Source of the DNA: Paenibacillus sp. USDA918EY
GTDB lineage: Bacteria > Bacillota > Bacilli > Paenibacillales > Paenibacillaceae
Reading direction: 5' to 3'
DNA length: 64,000 bases
NCBI RefSeq assembly: GCF_009870825.1
Contig: NZ_WTWY01000001.1
Span: 248,001 to 312,000, forward strand
Made by a program: the position numbers and the translations under genes. The notes beneath the pieces are model-generated. The model saw only the letters and a list, made by a program, of their open reading frames with translations, had not been told where the DNA came from and ran no database searches. The first letter of the stretch is position 1; each line of letters opens with the position of its first letter. Below are positions 31,249 through 40,145 of the stretch, in pieces.

Positions 31249-33816
31249 ATGGGAGAAAGCAAACAAATTTTAGGAAACTGGAAGTTTAAGGCTTGCAAGG
31301 ACGACAAATGGATGGATGCGGTCGTTCCCGGCTGCGTCCACACGGATCTGCTTCGCGCGGGAGCGATCGCCGATCCGTTCTACGGCACGAACGAGCATGA
31401 TTTGCAATGGATCGACAAAGTCGATTGGGAGTATGAAACCTGTTTTGATATCAATGCCGGCTTGCTGGGTTCATCAAATCTGCAGCTTGTATTCGACGGC
31501 CTCGATACATACGCGGATGTCCTTTTTAATGGGATTCACGTGTTATCCGCGAACAATATGTTCAGATCTTGGAAAGCGGATGTCAAGGGGATCGCCAAGG
31601 AGAAGGACAACGTTCTGAAGATTCGTTTCCGTTCGCCCGTTAAAGAGGATCTGCCTAAGATCAAAGAGCTAGGATACAATTTGCCGGCTACGAACGATCA
31701 ATCGGAGCTTGGCGGACTCGGAGAAGACAAAATAAGCGTATTCGCCCGCAAGGCTCCTTATCATTACGGCTGGGATTGGGGACCGCGGTTCGTCACGAGC
31801 GGAATTTGGCGCGAAGCGAGGCTGGAAGGCTGGACCGATGCGAAGATCAGCGATATCCATGTGAAGCAGGACAGGGTGACCGTGGAGGAAGCGGCGTTAA
31901 CCGTCGGCGTTACGATCGAATCGGATCGGGAGGCTAACGGCTTGATCCGTCTGAGCACGGAGGGGCGTTCATGGGAATATGAGGCTGAATTGAAGCGCGG
32001 GACGAATCTTGTTCAAATTCCGGTCACGATATCGAAGCCAAGATTGTGGTGGAGCAGAGGTTTAGGCGAAGCTTATTTGCATACCTTCAAGGCGGAGCTG
32101 TTATTCGAACATGGGTTGGTCGCCGCCGGTTCGGCGAGAACGGGGCTTCGCGCCGTAAGGCTTGTCCGCGACAAAGATGAAGCGGGAGCAAGCTTTTATT
32201 TCGAACTGAACGGCGTGCCGGTGTTCGCCAAAGGGGCCAATCATATTCCCAACGACAGCTTCGTTACGGACGTCACGGAGGAGCGGTACAGGCATGAGAT
32301 TGCGACCGCGGTAGAATCGAATATGAACATGCTTCGCGTATGGGGCGGCGGGATCTACGAGCAACCGGCATTTTACGAGCTTTGCGACGAGCACGGCATC
32401 CTCGTTTGGCAGGATTTCATGTTTGCGTGCAGTATGTATCCGGGGGATCAATCGTTTTTGGACAATGTCCGAGCCGAAGCTGAAGAAAACGTCAAGCGAT
32501 TGCGCAATCATCCTTGTATCGTGTTATGGTGCGGGAATAACGAGATCGACTCCGCATGGGCCGAATATGACGAACATGGCGGCTGGGGCTGGAAACAGCA
32601 TTACACCATGGAGCAGCGGAAGAAGATCTGGTCCGATTACGAGGTTCTGTTCCATCAATTGCTTCCGGATGTGGTGCGTGAATACGCGCCGGGAACGGCC
32701 TATTGGCCGTCGTCCCCTCTGATCTCGCTGACCGGGGACATTCGCCAGCATGCCCATCCGCTTTCCTCGGAAGGCGATATTCATTACTGGGGCGTGTGGC
32801 ATGCCGTAGAGCCTTTCGAGAATTATAATACGAAGATTGGCCGTTTCATGAGCGAATACGGATTCCAGTCGTTTCCGGAATACGGGACCGTCATGACGTT
32901 TGCTGCGGAGACGGATTTAGCGCTTGATTCGAAGGTTATGCGTGCTCATCAGAAGAACGGGGACGGCAACCGGTTAATTAAGGAGTATATGGACCTTTAC
33001 ATGAGCGAGCCGAAGGATTTTCAGGCCTTCCTTTACATGAGCCAAGTCCTGCAAGCCGAAGCGATGAAAATGGCGATCGAAGCGCACCGCAGGAAAAAGC
33101 CGTACTGCATGGGCACGCTCTACTGGCAGATGAACGATTGTTGGCCGGTCGCATCGTGGTCGGGGATGGATTATTTCGGCAAATGGAAGGCGATGCAATA
33201 CTACGCGAAAAACAGCTTCGCCGACACGATGGTCTCGTTCGACCGTACGGATGGCGGAATGGTGCAGGTGTATGTGGTGCATGACGGTTTGACGGCATTG
33301 TCGGGCGATGTAATCGTTACATTATATGATTTTAACGGTAGGATCCTTAAACGGTCGAGCAGGCCTTCAGCAGTCGACAGCAATAGTTCCGCGGTGGTGT
33401 TCGCGTTCGACGAGAAAGATTGGTTGGGCGGCCATCATCCCGGAAGCGTGGTACTGAATGCGGAACTTTGGTCGGATGGGCATCGGGTCGATGGCAAGGC
33501 ATATTATTTTGTAAAGTCAAAAGAGCTGAGATTGAAGGCTTGCACGATTCGGATCGCGGAGGTGGAAGGAAGCGGGGGGACGAAATTCTCCCTCACGACC
33601 GACTCGCTGGCTAAGCAGGTATGGTTGACTTCCGAACAGCCGGGCGTCTTTTCCGATAACTTTTTCGACCTTATTCCGGGAGTAACGAGGACGGTTGAAT
33701 ACCGCCGCCGCGAGCCAGGGACAGTGACGAGCAAACCTGCCGTGCCGGGTAGTATTCAGGTGCGCTCGATGGTTGATTTTATCCTGAACAAAAAACCGAA
33801 ATTGAACAGTAACTAA
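31249..33816 (+). CDS. GH2 beta-mannosidase
   Basis: 855 residues from ATG 31249 with GGAGGAAACC upstream. It has the GH2 beta-mannosidase layout: N-terminal jelly roll (LGNWKFKACKDDKWMDAVVPGCVHTDLLRAG), APYHYGWDWGPRFVTSGIWR, the barrel with MLRVWGGGIYEQPAFYELCDEHGILVWQDF, VLWCGNNEID (acid/base E432) and FMSEYGFQSFPE (nucleophile E536). No signal peptide, so it works on imported manno-oligosaccharides, releasing mannose from the non-reducing end. With the GH36 enzyme and the ABC importer it forms a coherent pathway. A bidirectional terminator follows. Confidence 0.93.
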   Translation: MGESKQILGNWKFKACKDDKWMDAVVPGCVHTDLLRAGAIADPFYGTNEHDLQWIDKVDWEYETCFDINAGLLGSSNLQLVFDGLDTYADVLFNGIHVLSANNMFRSWKADVKGIAKEKDNVLKIRFRSPVKEDLPKIKELGYNLPATNDQSELGGLGEDKISVFARKAPYHYGWDWGPRFVTSGIWREARLEGWTDAKISDIHVKQDRVTVEEAALTVGVTIESDREANGLIRLSTEGRSWEYEAELKRGTNLVQIPVTISKPRLWWSRGLGEAYLHTFKAELLFEHGLVAAGSARTGLRAVRLVRDKDEAGASFYFELNGVPVFAKGANHIPNDSFVTDVTEERYRHEIATAVESNMNMLRVWGGGIYEQPAFYELCDEHGILVWQDFMFACSMYPGDQSFLDNVRAEAEENVKRLRNHPCIVLWCGNNEIDSAWAEYDEHGGWGWKQHYTMEQRKKIWSDYEVLFHQLLPDVVREYAPGTAYWPSSPLISLTGDIRQHAHPLSSEGDIHYWGVWHAVEPFENYNTKIGRFMSEYGFQSFPEYGTVMTFAAETDLALDSKVMRAHQKNGDGNRLIKEYMDLYMSEPKDFQAFLYMSQVLQAEAMKMAIEAHRRKKPYCMGTLYWQMNDCWPVASWSGMDYFGKWKAMQYYAKNSFADTMVSFDRTDGGMVQVYVVHDGLTALSGDVIVTLYDFNGRILKRSSRPSAVDSNSSAVVFAFDEKDWLGGHHPGSVVLNAELWSDGHRVDGKAYYFVKSKELRLKACTIRIAEVEGSGGTKFSLTTDSLAKQVWLTSEQPGVFSDNFFDLIPGVTRTVEYRRREPGTVTSKPAVPGSIQVRSMVDFILNKKPKLNSN

Positions 33817-33877
33817 AACAACCCGGCCTTCTCCCGTTGGTTCATAAATGATAATTTTAAATTATCGTCAATCTATT

Positions 33878-33922
33878 AAAAGGGATGCCCCTAACGCATA
33901 AGCTGCTTGGGGCATCCCTTTT
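33878..33922. terminator. bidirectional terminator between beta-mannosidase and aldo/keto reductase genes
   Basis: AAAAGGGATGCCCC pairs exactly with GGGGCATCCCTTTT. The A-run on one side and T-run on the other allow it to stop both convergent transcripts. Confidence 0.85.
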
Positions 33923-33950
33923 ATTTAGAACGCTACGAGCGTTCGGTCGT

Positions 33951-34868
33951 TTATGGAAGAATGTTGCCTGCCGCGCGGTAAATTTCGTACCATTCTTCGC
34001 GGGTCAGCGTAATTTCGCTTGCTTTCACGCAGTCTTTCAGACGTTCGATGTTCATCGTGCCGATGACCGGCTGCATGTTGGCCGGATGGCGCAGCAGCCA
34101 CGCGATGGCGATCGTGGTATTGCTGACGCCGTATTTGGCGGCGATTTCATCGATTTTTTGGTTCAATTCCGGGAATTTGTCATTGCCGAGGAATACCCCT
34201 TCGAAAAATCCGTATTGGAAAGGGGACCACGGCTGGATCGTAATATCGTTCAAACGGCAGAAGTCAAGCACGCTGCCGTCGCGGTTCACGGCGGACGCGT
34301 TTTCCATGTTCACGTTGATGCCGCTGGAAATCATCGTCGCATTCGTGATGCTGAGCTGCAGCTGATTGGCGACGATCGGCTGTTTCACCGCTTTTTTCAG
34401 CAGTTGGATTTGCATCGGATTTTGGTTGGACACGCCGAAATGGCGCACTTTGCCGGAGCTTTCGAGTTGATCGAACGCTTCCGCCACCTCTTCCGGTTCG
34501 ACGAGCGCATCCGGACGGTGCAGCAGCAGGACGTCCAAATAGTCGGTTTTCAGTCTTTTCAATATGCCGTCGACCGAATTCAAAATATGCTCTTTGGAAA
34601 AATCGAACATCCCTTGGCGGATGCCGCATTTGGATTGCAGAATGATGTTTTCGCGGATGTCGCTGTTCATATGTATCGCGTCCGCAAAAATTTCCTCGCA
34701 GGCGCCGCCGCCGTAAATGTCGGCATGGTCGAAGAAATTCGCGCCCAATTCGAGGGATGTTTGCACGAAACGCTCCGCGCCGTTTTTGTCGAGCGAGTTG
34801 ATGCGCATGCAGCCTACGGCTACGACAGGGACTTCCAGTGTGCTGCTTCCCAGCTTGATCGTTTTCAT
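33951..34868 (-). CDS. aldo/keto reductase
   Basis: 305 residues from ATG 34868 with GGGAGG upstream. AKR motifs: TSLELGANFFDHADIYGGGACEEIFADA (catalytic D and Y), ILQSKCGI (catalytic K), LDVLLLHRPD (H), FGVSNQNPMQ, QLQLSITNA and the C-terminal IAIAWLLRHPANMQPVIGTMNIERL for NADPH binding. It belongs to the YdhF-like group of AKRs; the substrate is not known. Expression is separate from the mannan locus, since the genes converge at a shared terminator. Confidence 0.9.
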   Translation of the reverse strand: MKTIKLGSSTLEVPVVAVGCMRINSLDKNGAERFVQTSLELGANFFDHADIYGGGACEEIFADAIHMNSDIRENIILQSKCGIRQGMFDFSKEHILNSVDGILKRLKTDYLDVLLLHRPDALVEPEEVAEAFDQLESSGKVRHFGVSNQNPMQIQLLKKAVKQPIVANQLQLSITNATMISSGINVNMENASAVNRDGSVLDFCRLNDITIQPWSPFQYGFFEGVFLGNDKFPELNQKIDEIAAKYGVSNTTIAIAWLLRHPANMQPVIGTMNIERLKDCVKASEITLTREEWYEIYRAAGNILP

Positions 34869-35025
34869 GAATGCTGTCCTCCCAGACTCATAATAGGATG
34901 ATGTTTCTGCTCCGCGGCGGTATTGCCCCCGGGAGTTTGCGGTCTTGTGTGCGTTTACGCTTGATGAATAAGCAAAGCAGACAGTCTCCAATTCATTTTT
35001 GCACGTACCCGGAAAGGATTCAAGT

Positions 35026-35607
35026 TTATTTTATCAGCGAAAGCATCACTTCCACGGTATGATCGACAAAAGAACGCTCCGGACGGGCTTTCATCATAAC
35101 GGTGAGTCCGATCAACGAAACGACAAGCGTTTGCGCCAAAGCTTTGGCATCCACTCCGGTTTGAAGTTCGCCTGAACGCATCCCCTTTTCAAGCATCTCC
35201 TGAAAAATCGCCGCCAGATACATTTCATGCTCCCTGGTAAGGATTTCGAACTTGGCGTCATGCGGCGCCAGCTCAACCATCGTATTGATGCAGAAGCAAC
35301 CCCGGTTGCCTTTCCCCGCATATTCTTCTTCCACCCATCCTTCAAAGAAACGGCGAAACGCTTCTTTCACCGACGGATGATGCTGCAGCTTCGCGCGGAT
35401 GCCGGCGGCGTGGACTGAAGTATACCTCCGCAAAGCCGCTTCAAAAAGCTCCTTTTTATCCCCGAACGTAGAGTATATGCTTGGCCGCTGGATTCCCATG
35501 GCCGAGGTCAAATCGCTTAACGACGTCGCTTCGTACCCCTTTTCCCAAAAAAGCTGCATGGCCGCGTCCAACGCTTTTTCAACATCAAATTCCCGCTGCC
35601 GAACCAT
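35026..35607 (-). CDS. TetR/AcrR-family regulator
   Basis: About 193 residues; the second ATG (35607) is chosen because AGAGGTG lies 6 nt before it. The HTH is complete: FDVEKALDAAMQLFWEKGYEATSLSDLTSAMGIQRPSIYSTFGDKKELF. The ligand domain has RGCFCINTMVELAPHDAK, typical of the YcnC/NemR-like group that responds to electrophiles, with two nearby cysteines. It is divergent from the MFS gene at 35866, and a matching operator precedes both genes. Confidence 0.88.
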   Translation of the reverse strand: MVRQREFDVEKALDAAMQLFWEKGYEATSLSDLTSAMGIQRPSIYSTFGDKKELFEAALRRYTSVHAAGIRAKLQHHPSVKEAFRRFFEGWVEEEYAGKGNRGCFCINTMVELAPHDAKFEILTREHEMYLAAIFQEMLEKGMRSGELQTGVDAKALAQTLVVSLIGLTVMMKARPERSFVDHTVEVMLSLIK

Positions 35608-35622
35608 GATGGCACCTCTTTT

Positions 35623-35645
35623 CATATCGATCAGTATGATACGAT
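35623..35645. promoter_or_regulatory. putative TetR operator, regulator side
   Basis: CATATCGATCAGTATGATAC includes the odd palindrome GTAT-G-ATAC and matches the sequence at 35814. It lies just upstream of the TetR start, consistent with autorepression. Confidence 0.5.
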
Positions 35646-35813
35646 TTTAGCCGATGTCATGCTGCAATGTCAAAAAAAGTTATGCGACGGGCTGAGCCGA
35701 AAAGCTGTTTTTTACAGTGAATCAAACTGCCTAACCGATTTCATCCGCGCATTTTTGGTCCTCCTTCTCTTGACAGTTTGCTTTAAGGAAGGTTATCGTT
35801 ATGCTCATCATAA

Positions 35814-35836
35814 CATATCGATCGGTATAATATACT
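35814..35836. promoter_or_regulatory. putative TetR operator, MFS side
   Basis: CATATCGATCGGTATAATAT includes the odd palindrome GTATA-A-TATAC and differs little from the site at 35623. It lies 30-50 bp before the MFS start, where a bound TetR dimer would block transcription. Confidence 0.5.
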
Positions 35837-35865
35837 TTTCGGTACGAAATAAAAGGAGGTATTTG

Positions 35866-37116
35866 ATGAACACGGAGGTTATCGAAAAACAAAAAGAAAC
35901 CGCAACCGCGCAATCCCGTGAACATGGCGGGGAAGGCGCGGGAGGAAAGGGGGCCGCATTTTCGATCTCGCGCCGGATGGCCCTGCTGTTTGCGGTGGCT
36001 TGCGGGTTATCCGTAGCCAACATTTACTACGCGCAGCCGCTGCTGGATGCTTTGGCCCGCGAATTCGGACTCCCGCATTCCTCCGTCGGCATCGTCATTA
36101 CGGTAACCCAGATTGGTTACGCGCTCGGATTGTTCCTGCTTGTCCCGCTGGGTGATCTGCTGAATCGGCGAAAACTGATCCCGGGCATGATGCTGTTATC
36201 CGTGATCGCTTTGATCGTGGCCGGTACGGCAAGCAGCACCGCCGTTTTGTTCGCGGGGTTGGCGGTGGTCGGGCTGCTTGCCGTCGTGACGCAATCGCTG
36301 GTCGCGTATGCTTCAAGCTTGGCGGCACCTTCCGAACGCGGACAAATCGTCGGTTGGGTGACGAGCGGCGTCGTCATCGGCATTTTGCTCGCCCGTACCT
36401 TCGCCGGGGTGTTAACCGACATTGCCGGTTGGCGCTCCGTTTACCTGTCTTCGGCCGTGCTGCTGTTCTTCGTGGCCTGCATCCTGCTGCGCTCGCTGCC
36501 CCGCGAACATCGGGATCAACCCCGGTTAAACTATTTGCAGCTGCTGCAATCGGTGCTCGCCTTGTTCATGCAGGAGAGGATTTTGCGCATTCGCGCGATT
36601 TTGGCGCTGCTTATTTTTGCTTCGTTCAGCATATTGTGGACTTCGCTTGTCCTGCCGCTTAGCCGTCCGCCGCTTTCCCTTTCCCACTCGGCGATCGGTT
36701 CGTTCGGTCTCGCGGGGGCCGCAGGGGCGCTTGCGGCGGCAAGGGCGGGCCGCTGGGCCGACCTCGGGTTTGGCCAAAAAACGACCGGCATCGCGCTTGC
36801 CCTTTTGCTGTTATCATGGCTGCCGATCGGTTTGCTCCATCATTCCCTGCTTTTGTTGGTGTTTGGCATCCTTCTCCTGGACATGGCCGTTCAGGCGGTG
36901 CACGTCACGAATCAAAGCTTGATTTTTAACGTGCGCCCCGAAGCAAGAAGCCGGCTGACCGCCGGATATATGATTTTTTATTCGATCGGCAGCGCCGCCG
37001 GATCGATTGCATCCACGACCGTATACTCCTATTTTGGATGGACCGGGGTTTGCACGTTGGGTGCGTCCGTAAGCGCGCTGGCTCTGTTGTTTTGGGCTTG
37101 CACCCGTCGGGGCTGA
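35866..37116 (+). CDS. MFS transporter (YdhP/AraJ-like efflux protein)
   Basis: 416 residues from ATG 35866, preceded by AAAAGGAGG. Twelve helices are expected. The N-terminal FAVACGLSVANIYYAQPLLDAL and the MFS loop LVPLGDLLNRRKLI (G-D-x-x-x-R-R motif A) place it in the drug-efflux-like MFS group, as do ERGQIVGWVTSGVVIGILLARTFAGVLTDIAGWR (motif C-like). It probably exports a compound sensed by the divergent TetR protein. A terminator follows. Confidence 0.9.
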   Translation: MNTEVIEKQKETATAQSREHGGEGAGGKGAAFSISRRMALLFAVACGLSVANIYYAQPLLDALAREFGLPHSSVGIVITVTQIGYALGLFLLVPLGDLLNRRKLIPGMMLLSVIALIVAGTASSTAVLFAGLAVVGLLAVVTQSLVAYASSLAAPSERGQIVGWVTSGVVIGILLARTFAGVLTDIAGWRSVYLSSAVLLFFVACILLRSLPREHRDQPRLNYLQLLQSVLALFMQERILRIRAILALLIFASFSILWTSLVLPLSRPPLSLSHSAIGSFGLAGAAGALAAARAGRWADLGFGQKTTGIALALLLLSWLPIGLLHHSLLLLVFGILLLDMAVQAVHVTNQSLIFNVRPEARSRLTAGYMIFYSIGSAAGSIASTTVYSYFGWTGVCTLGASVSALALLFWACTRRG

Positions 37117-37128
37117 GCGCGGATGCAG

Positions 37129-37171
37129 TCCCCGCCATGAAATGGTTCATTTGGACCGGCGGGGATTTTTT
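37129..37171 (+). terminator. intrinsic terminator of the MFS gene
   Basis: TCCCCGCC pairs with GGCGGGGA around a 23-nt loop and is followed by six T. Confidence 0.75.
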
Positions 37172-37307
37172 CATTAAAGAAAAATGAACATCGAACCACT
37201 GATTTAAATTGAGATATTTAGAAAAACGTGGTTTATTGGTAGAATAAATTCAACCTATGATGACATAGAGTGATATGCAAATCGAAAGATTTTAGGAGGC
37301 GGTTGGC

Positions 37308-37673
37308 GTGCAAGCCCAGGGAATCATTCCGATATTTCGCATGTTCGACGAAAGGAAAGCAAAAGAATTTTATATCGATTACCTCGGTTTCAAGCTGGAT
37401 TGGGAGCATCGTTTCGAACCGGATCTGCCGTTATACGCGCAAATTTCCCTGCATGACGTCACGATCCATCTCAGCGAACATTACGGGGATTGCAGCCCGG
37501 GAGCCGCCATCCGCGTCGAAATGAAAGGCGTCGAAGAGTTCCACCGGCAGCTGATCGGCAAGCAGTATAACTATTCCAGACCCGGATTGGAGATGACGCC
37601 GTGGCACACCAAGGAATGCTGCGTGATCGATCCGTTCGGCAATAAAATCGCGTTTTACGAGAACGCGGAATAG
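37308..37673 (+). CDS. glyoxalase/bleomycin-resistance-superfamily protein
   Basis: 121 residues from GTG 37308, 6 nt after GGAGGCGG. QGIIPIFRMFDERKAKEFYIDYLGFKLDWEH is the first half of the VOC fold, and CCVIDPFGNKIAFYE the second, in the arrangement of the 'glyoxalase superfamily' proteins related to bleomycin-binding proteins. The bleomycin group binds drug as a dimer, but activity cannot be inferred. It is followed by an HAD phosphatase gene on the same strand. Confidence 0.82.
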   Translation: MQAQGIIPIFRMFDERKAKEFYIDYLGFKLDWEHRFEPDLPLYAQISLHDVTIHLSEHYGDCSPGAAIRVEMKGVEEFHRQLIGKQYNYSRPGLEMTPWHTKECCVIDPFGNKIAFYENAE

Positions 37674-37735
37674 GATTGCAGCGCAAGTTGTAAATGTCTG
37701 TACGCTGCCCAATGAATATGGAAAGGAACATGCCG

Positions 37736-38413
37736 ATGAAAACGGAAGCCGTTATTTTCGACCTCGACAACACGTTGATTAACCGGAAGCTTGCCTTTCG
37801 CGCTTATTCGGAGCATTTTATCGATCGATTCGTAACCGCCCGGGATGCCCGGCAAAAAGAAGAATTCATCGAATTCATGCGGGTGTCGGATCGGGACGGA
37901 TACCGCGACAAACGGGAAATGGTTCAGGAATGCCTGGCCGCTTTGCCGATGAAAAATCCGGACATGACTGTCGAGGAACTGCTCAACCACTGGTTCGCCG
38001 AATTTTATGGCTATACCGTTCTGATGGACGGAACTTTGGACGTTTTGGACCGCCTGAAACAGAAGCATATCAAACTCGGCCTGATTACGAACGGTTCGCC
38101 GCATGCCCAAAATTCCAAAATCGATAAGGCGCAAATCAGGGATTATTTTGACACGGTCATCGTATCGGGCGAAGCGGGGTTCCATAAACCGGATAAACGC
38201 ATATTTGAGCTGGCCTTAAGCCGACTGGAAGCCAAACCGGAGAATAGCTGGTATGTCGGCGACCATCCTCGGAACGATATTTTCGGCGCAGCAAGCGCCG
38301 GATTAAACGCCGTTTGGCTGCAGGGCTTTATGGAATGGCATAGCGATCTGGATGAACCTAAGCATCGAATCGGCAGCTTGGATGAAATCATCGCATTGAT
38401 CGACAATACATAG
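37736..38413 (+). CDS. HAD family hydrolase
   Basis: 225 residues from ATG 37736, 8 nt after GGAAAGGA. All four HAD motifs are visible: AVIFDLDNTL (nucleophile Asp), LGLITNGS (Thr/Ser), the lysine in GEAGFHKPDKRIFELAL, and WYVGDHPRNDIFGA (acidic pair). A cap domain spans about 17-90. It is a cytosolic phosphatase of the YjjG/phosphoglycolate-like kind; the substrate is unknown. It lies 13 bp ahead of a GNAT gene and is probably co-transcribed with it. Confidence 0.9.
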   Translation: MKTEAVIFDLDNTLINRKLAFRAYSEHFIDRFVTARDARQKEEFIEFMRVSDRDGYRDKREMVQECLAALPMKNPDMTVEELLNHWFAEFYGYTVLMDGTLDVLDRLKQKHIKLGLITNGSPHAQNSKIDKAQIRDYFDTVIVSGEAGFHKPDKRIFELALSRLEAKPENSWYVGDHPRNDIFGAASAGLNAVWLQGFMEWHSDLDEPKHRIGSLDEIIALIDNT

Positions 38414-38426
38414 AAAGGTGATGAGC

Positions 38427-39011
38427 ATGCAACAACCATCCCTAAGCCCCGGCAATCCATTATTGGAGACGGAACGGCTCGTTTTAAGGAAATTGACGGC
38501 AAACGATGTCGGCGACGTGTTCAAATACTGCTCCGACGAGGAAATTTCGAAATATACCACCTGGCATTCGCATCCAACGATCGAGGATTCCAGACAGTTC
38601 GTTGATCATGTCCTCGGTTTGTACGAACAAAACAATCTAGCGCCATGGGGAATCGAACACAAGGAAACCGGTGCCGTTATCGGCACGGTCGGTTTTGTCT
38701 ATTGGCATCCCAAACAGGCAAGGGCCGAATTGGCTTATGCGCTTTCCAGAGCATATTGGAATAAGGGACTGATGAGCGAAGCTGCGCGAAAAGTGGTCCG
38801 GTTCGGATTCGAAGCGATGCAATTGGTGCGGATTGAAGCCCGCTGCCACCTGCTTAACGTGGGCTCCAGCCGGGTCATGGAAAAATGCGGGATGCAATTC
38901 GAAGGCGTTTTGCGAAAACATATATTTGTCAAAGGCAAATTCCAGGATTTGAAGCTGTATGCCGTTATTCATGAAGAGAACGCCACAGCTCACGAAGGGG
39001 GATGGAAATGA
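38427..39011 (+). CDS. GNAT acetyltransferase, RimJ/RimL-like
   Basis: 194 residues. ATG 38427 is preferred, with AAAGGTG 6 nt upstream; GTG 38418 and ATG 38421 overlap that site. LETERLVLRKLTANDVGDVFKYCSDEE is the usual start of the RimJ/RimL group. GTVGFVYWHPKQARAELAYALSRAYWNKGLMSEAARKVV gives the CoA loop, and EARCHLLNVGSSRVMEKCGMQFEG the C-terminal motif. It overlaps the next gene by ATGA. Substrate unknown. Confidence 0.88.
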   Translation: MQQPSLSPGNPLLETERLVLRKLTANDVGDVFKYCSDEEISKYTTWHSHPTIEDSRQFVDHVLGLYEQNNLAPWGIEHKETGAVIGTVGFVYWHPKQARAELAYALSRAYWNKGLMSEAARKVVRFGFEAMQLVRIEARCHLLNVGSSRVMEKCGMQFEGVLRKHIFVKGKFQDLKLYAVIHEENATAHEGGWK

Positions 39012-39304
39012 AAAAGAAAACCGTATTCGCGCTTTTGCTGATTTTTGCCGCGATTTCGCTTCTAACAGGATGCGTTCCCGGAGACGGTACGAACACGCCT
39101 CAGCATGCCGCAGGTTTTTTCTGGGGCATATGGCATGGCTGGATCGCACCTATTTCATTAATTATAGGATTGTTTAAACCCCACATCAGGGTGTATGAAA
39201 TGTATAATTCCGGTTGGTGGTATGATGTGGGTTTCTATATTGCGGTGATTAGCGGATTCGGAAGCATTTCCATTTTCCGGAGAAAAAAATCAAACAGGGA
39301 TTAA
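39008..39304 (+). CDS. small lipoprotein/membrane protein of unknown function
   Basis: 98 residues; ATG 39008 overlaps the GNAT stop. The N-terminal MKKKTVFALLLIFAAISLLTGC ends in a lipobox (LTGC), so it should be lipid-anchored. Two further hydrophobic stretches follow: HAAGFFWGIWHGWIAPISLIIGLF and WYDVGFYIAVISGFGSISIF. This is an unusual combination of a lipobox with two membrane helices, but it resembles small Firmicute proteins that carry the 'GIWHG...P.SLI..LF' block. No function is established. Confidence 0.75.
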   Translation: MKKKTVFALLLIFAAISLLTGCVPGDGTNTPQHAAGFFWGIWHGWIAPISLIIGLFKPHIRVYEMYNSGWWYDVGFYIAVISGFGSISIFRRKKSNRD

Positions 39305-39346
39305 GCCGCAAAGCCTTATAACGATGGAAACGCGGATGCACATTGG

Positions 39347-39700
39347 ATGAACGACAAGCAAGCTGAGCAGAAAGGCAAAATTCCGTTAAGAATGGAGCGC
39401 AATCCATTGGTCTTTTTCAACATTTTTTGGATGATCATTTTCGCTGCGGTTATCCTTTCGGTGATCGGCCTTATTTTCCGGAAAAGTGTTTTGCTTTACC
39501 TATCCGCGGTGCTGCTGCTTCCATTAGCGTTATATTTGTCGGCAACGCCGCGGTTTCTGTTCTGGGGACTCGTTTTTCCGCTTTTATTCGCAGGTTCGGC
39601 CATTCTGATCCAAAGGAAGCGAAGATGGCTTGCGGTTATGCTGTCGGTACCTGTGTACCTGCTTGTGGCCTGGTTGATGTACGCCGTATGGAACCAGTAA
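39347..39700 (+). CDS. small membrane protein of unknown function
   Basis: 117 residues. After a short charged N terminus (MNDKQAEQKGKIPLRMERN) there are four hydrophobic segments: FFNIFWMIIFAAVILSVIGLIF, VLLYLSAVLLLPLALYLSA, FLFWGLVFPLLFAGSAILI and WLAVMLSVPVYLLVAWLMYAVW. No conserved motif was recognised. The ribosome site is poor, and it follows the lipoprotein gene by 42 bp. Confidence 0.6.
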   Translation: MNDKQAEQKGKIPLRMERNPLVFFNIFWMIIFAAVILSVIGLIFRKSVLLYLSAVLLLPLALYLSATPRFLFWGLVFPLLFAGSAILIQRKRRWLAVMLSVPVYLLVAWLMYAVWNQ

Positions 39701-39742
39701 AAGTAGTGCTTCCAAGCGATGACTAAGACTGGAGGAAATGTT

Positions 39743-40144
39743 ATGCCCTATGATGCGAAAATCACGTCCGCGGAGCTGGATCGGCTGCTTCCTTTTTTGA
39801 ATGTTCTTCAAGATCCGAACCAGCCGTTGTCTGCTGCGTCCTGCGGTTACCGCTTTGAAACGGAGGTTGTCCGGAATTTTGTGCAAGAGCTGTCCGACAC
39901 GGGTTTCATGATGGTATTCGATTGGAGTTCGTGGGTCGCGGAGCATGAAATCTATCGAGATATCGACCGGGACATCGAAGACCATTTGATGCAGGCGGAT
40001 TTGGAGACGCTAAGAAAACTTGTCACAAGTTACGTGCGCGGGGACCGGTTTACGGAAGGGGTATGGATCCGGGTTCTCGAAAACGGTAAAATGACGCAAA
40101 TTCTAAAAAGGCTGAAAATGCTTCGGGAAGAGATGCAGGAGTAA
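39743..40144 (+). CDS. DUF6508 family protein
   Basis: 133 residues from ATG 39743, 8 nt after GGAGG. ITSAELDRLLPFLNVLQ near the start and LETLRKLVTSYVRGDRFTEGVWIRVLENGKMTQILKRL near the end are the two conserved blocks of DUF6508, a small helical family of unknown function common in Firmicutes. No signal peptide. Immediately after its stop lies a truncated 2'-5' RNA ligase. Confidence 0.75.
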   Translation: MPYDAKITSAELDRLLPFLNVLQDPNQPLSAASCGYRFETEVVRNFVQELSDTGFMMVFDWSSWVAEHEIYRDIDRDIEDHLMQADLETLRKLVTSYVRGDRFTEGVWIRVLENGKMTQILKRLKMLREEMQE

Positions 40145-40145
40145 G

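Noticed and set aside
29818-31266. Minus-strand open frame of 482 codons opposite the solute-binding protein gene
   Set aside because: It lies entirely antisense to a well-supported gene with a lipobox and ribosome site, has no recognisable domain, and reflects the GC-rich third positions of the plus-strand codons.
33885-34901. Plus-strand open frame of 338 codons opposite the aldo/keto reductase
   Set aside because: Antisense shadow of a complete AKR with all catalytic residues; begins inside the bidirectional terminator.
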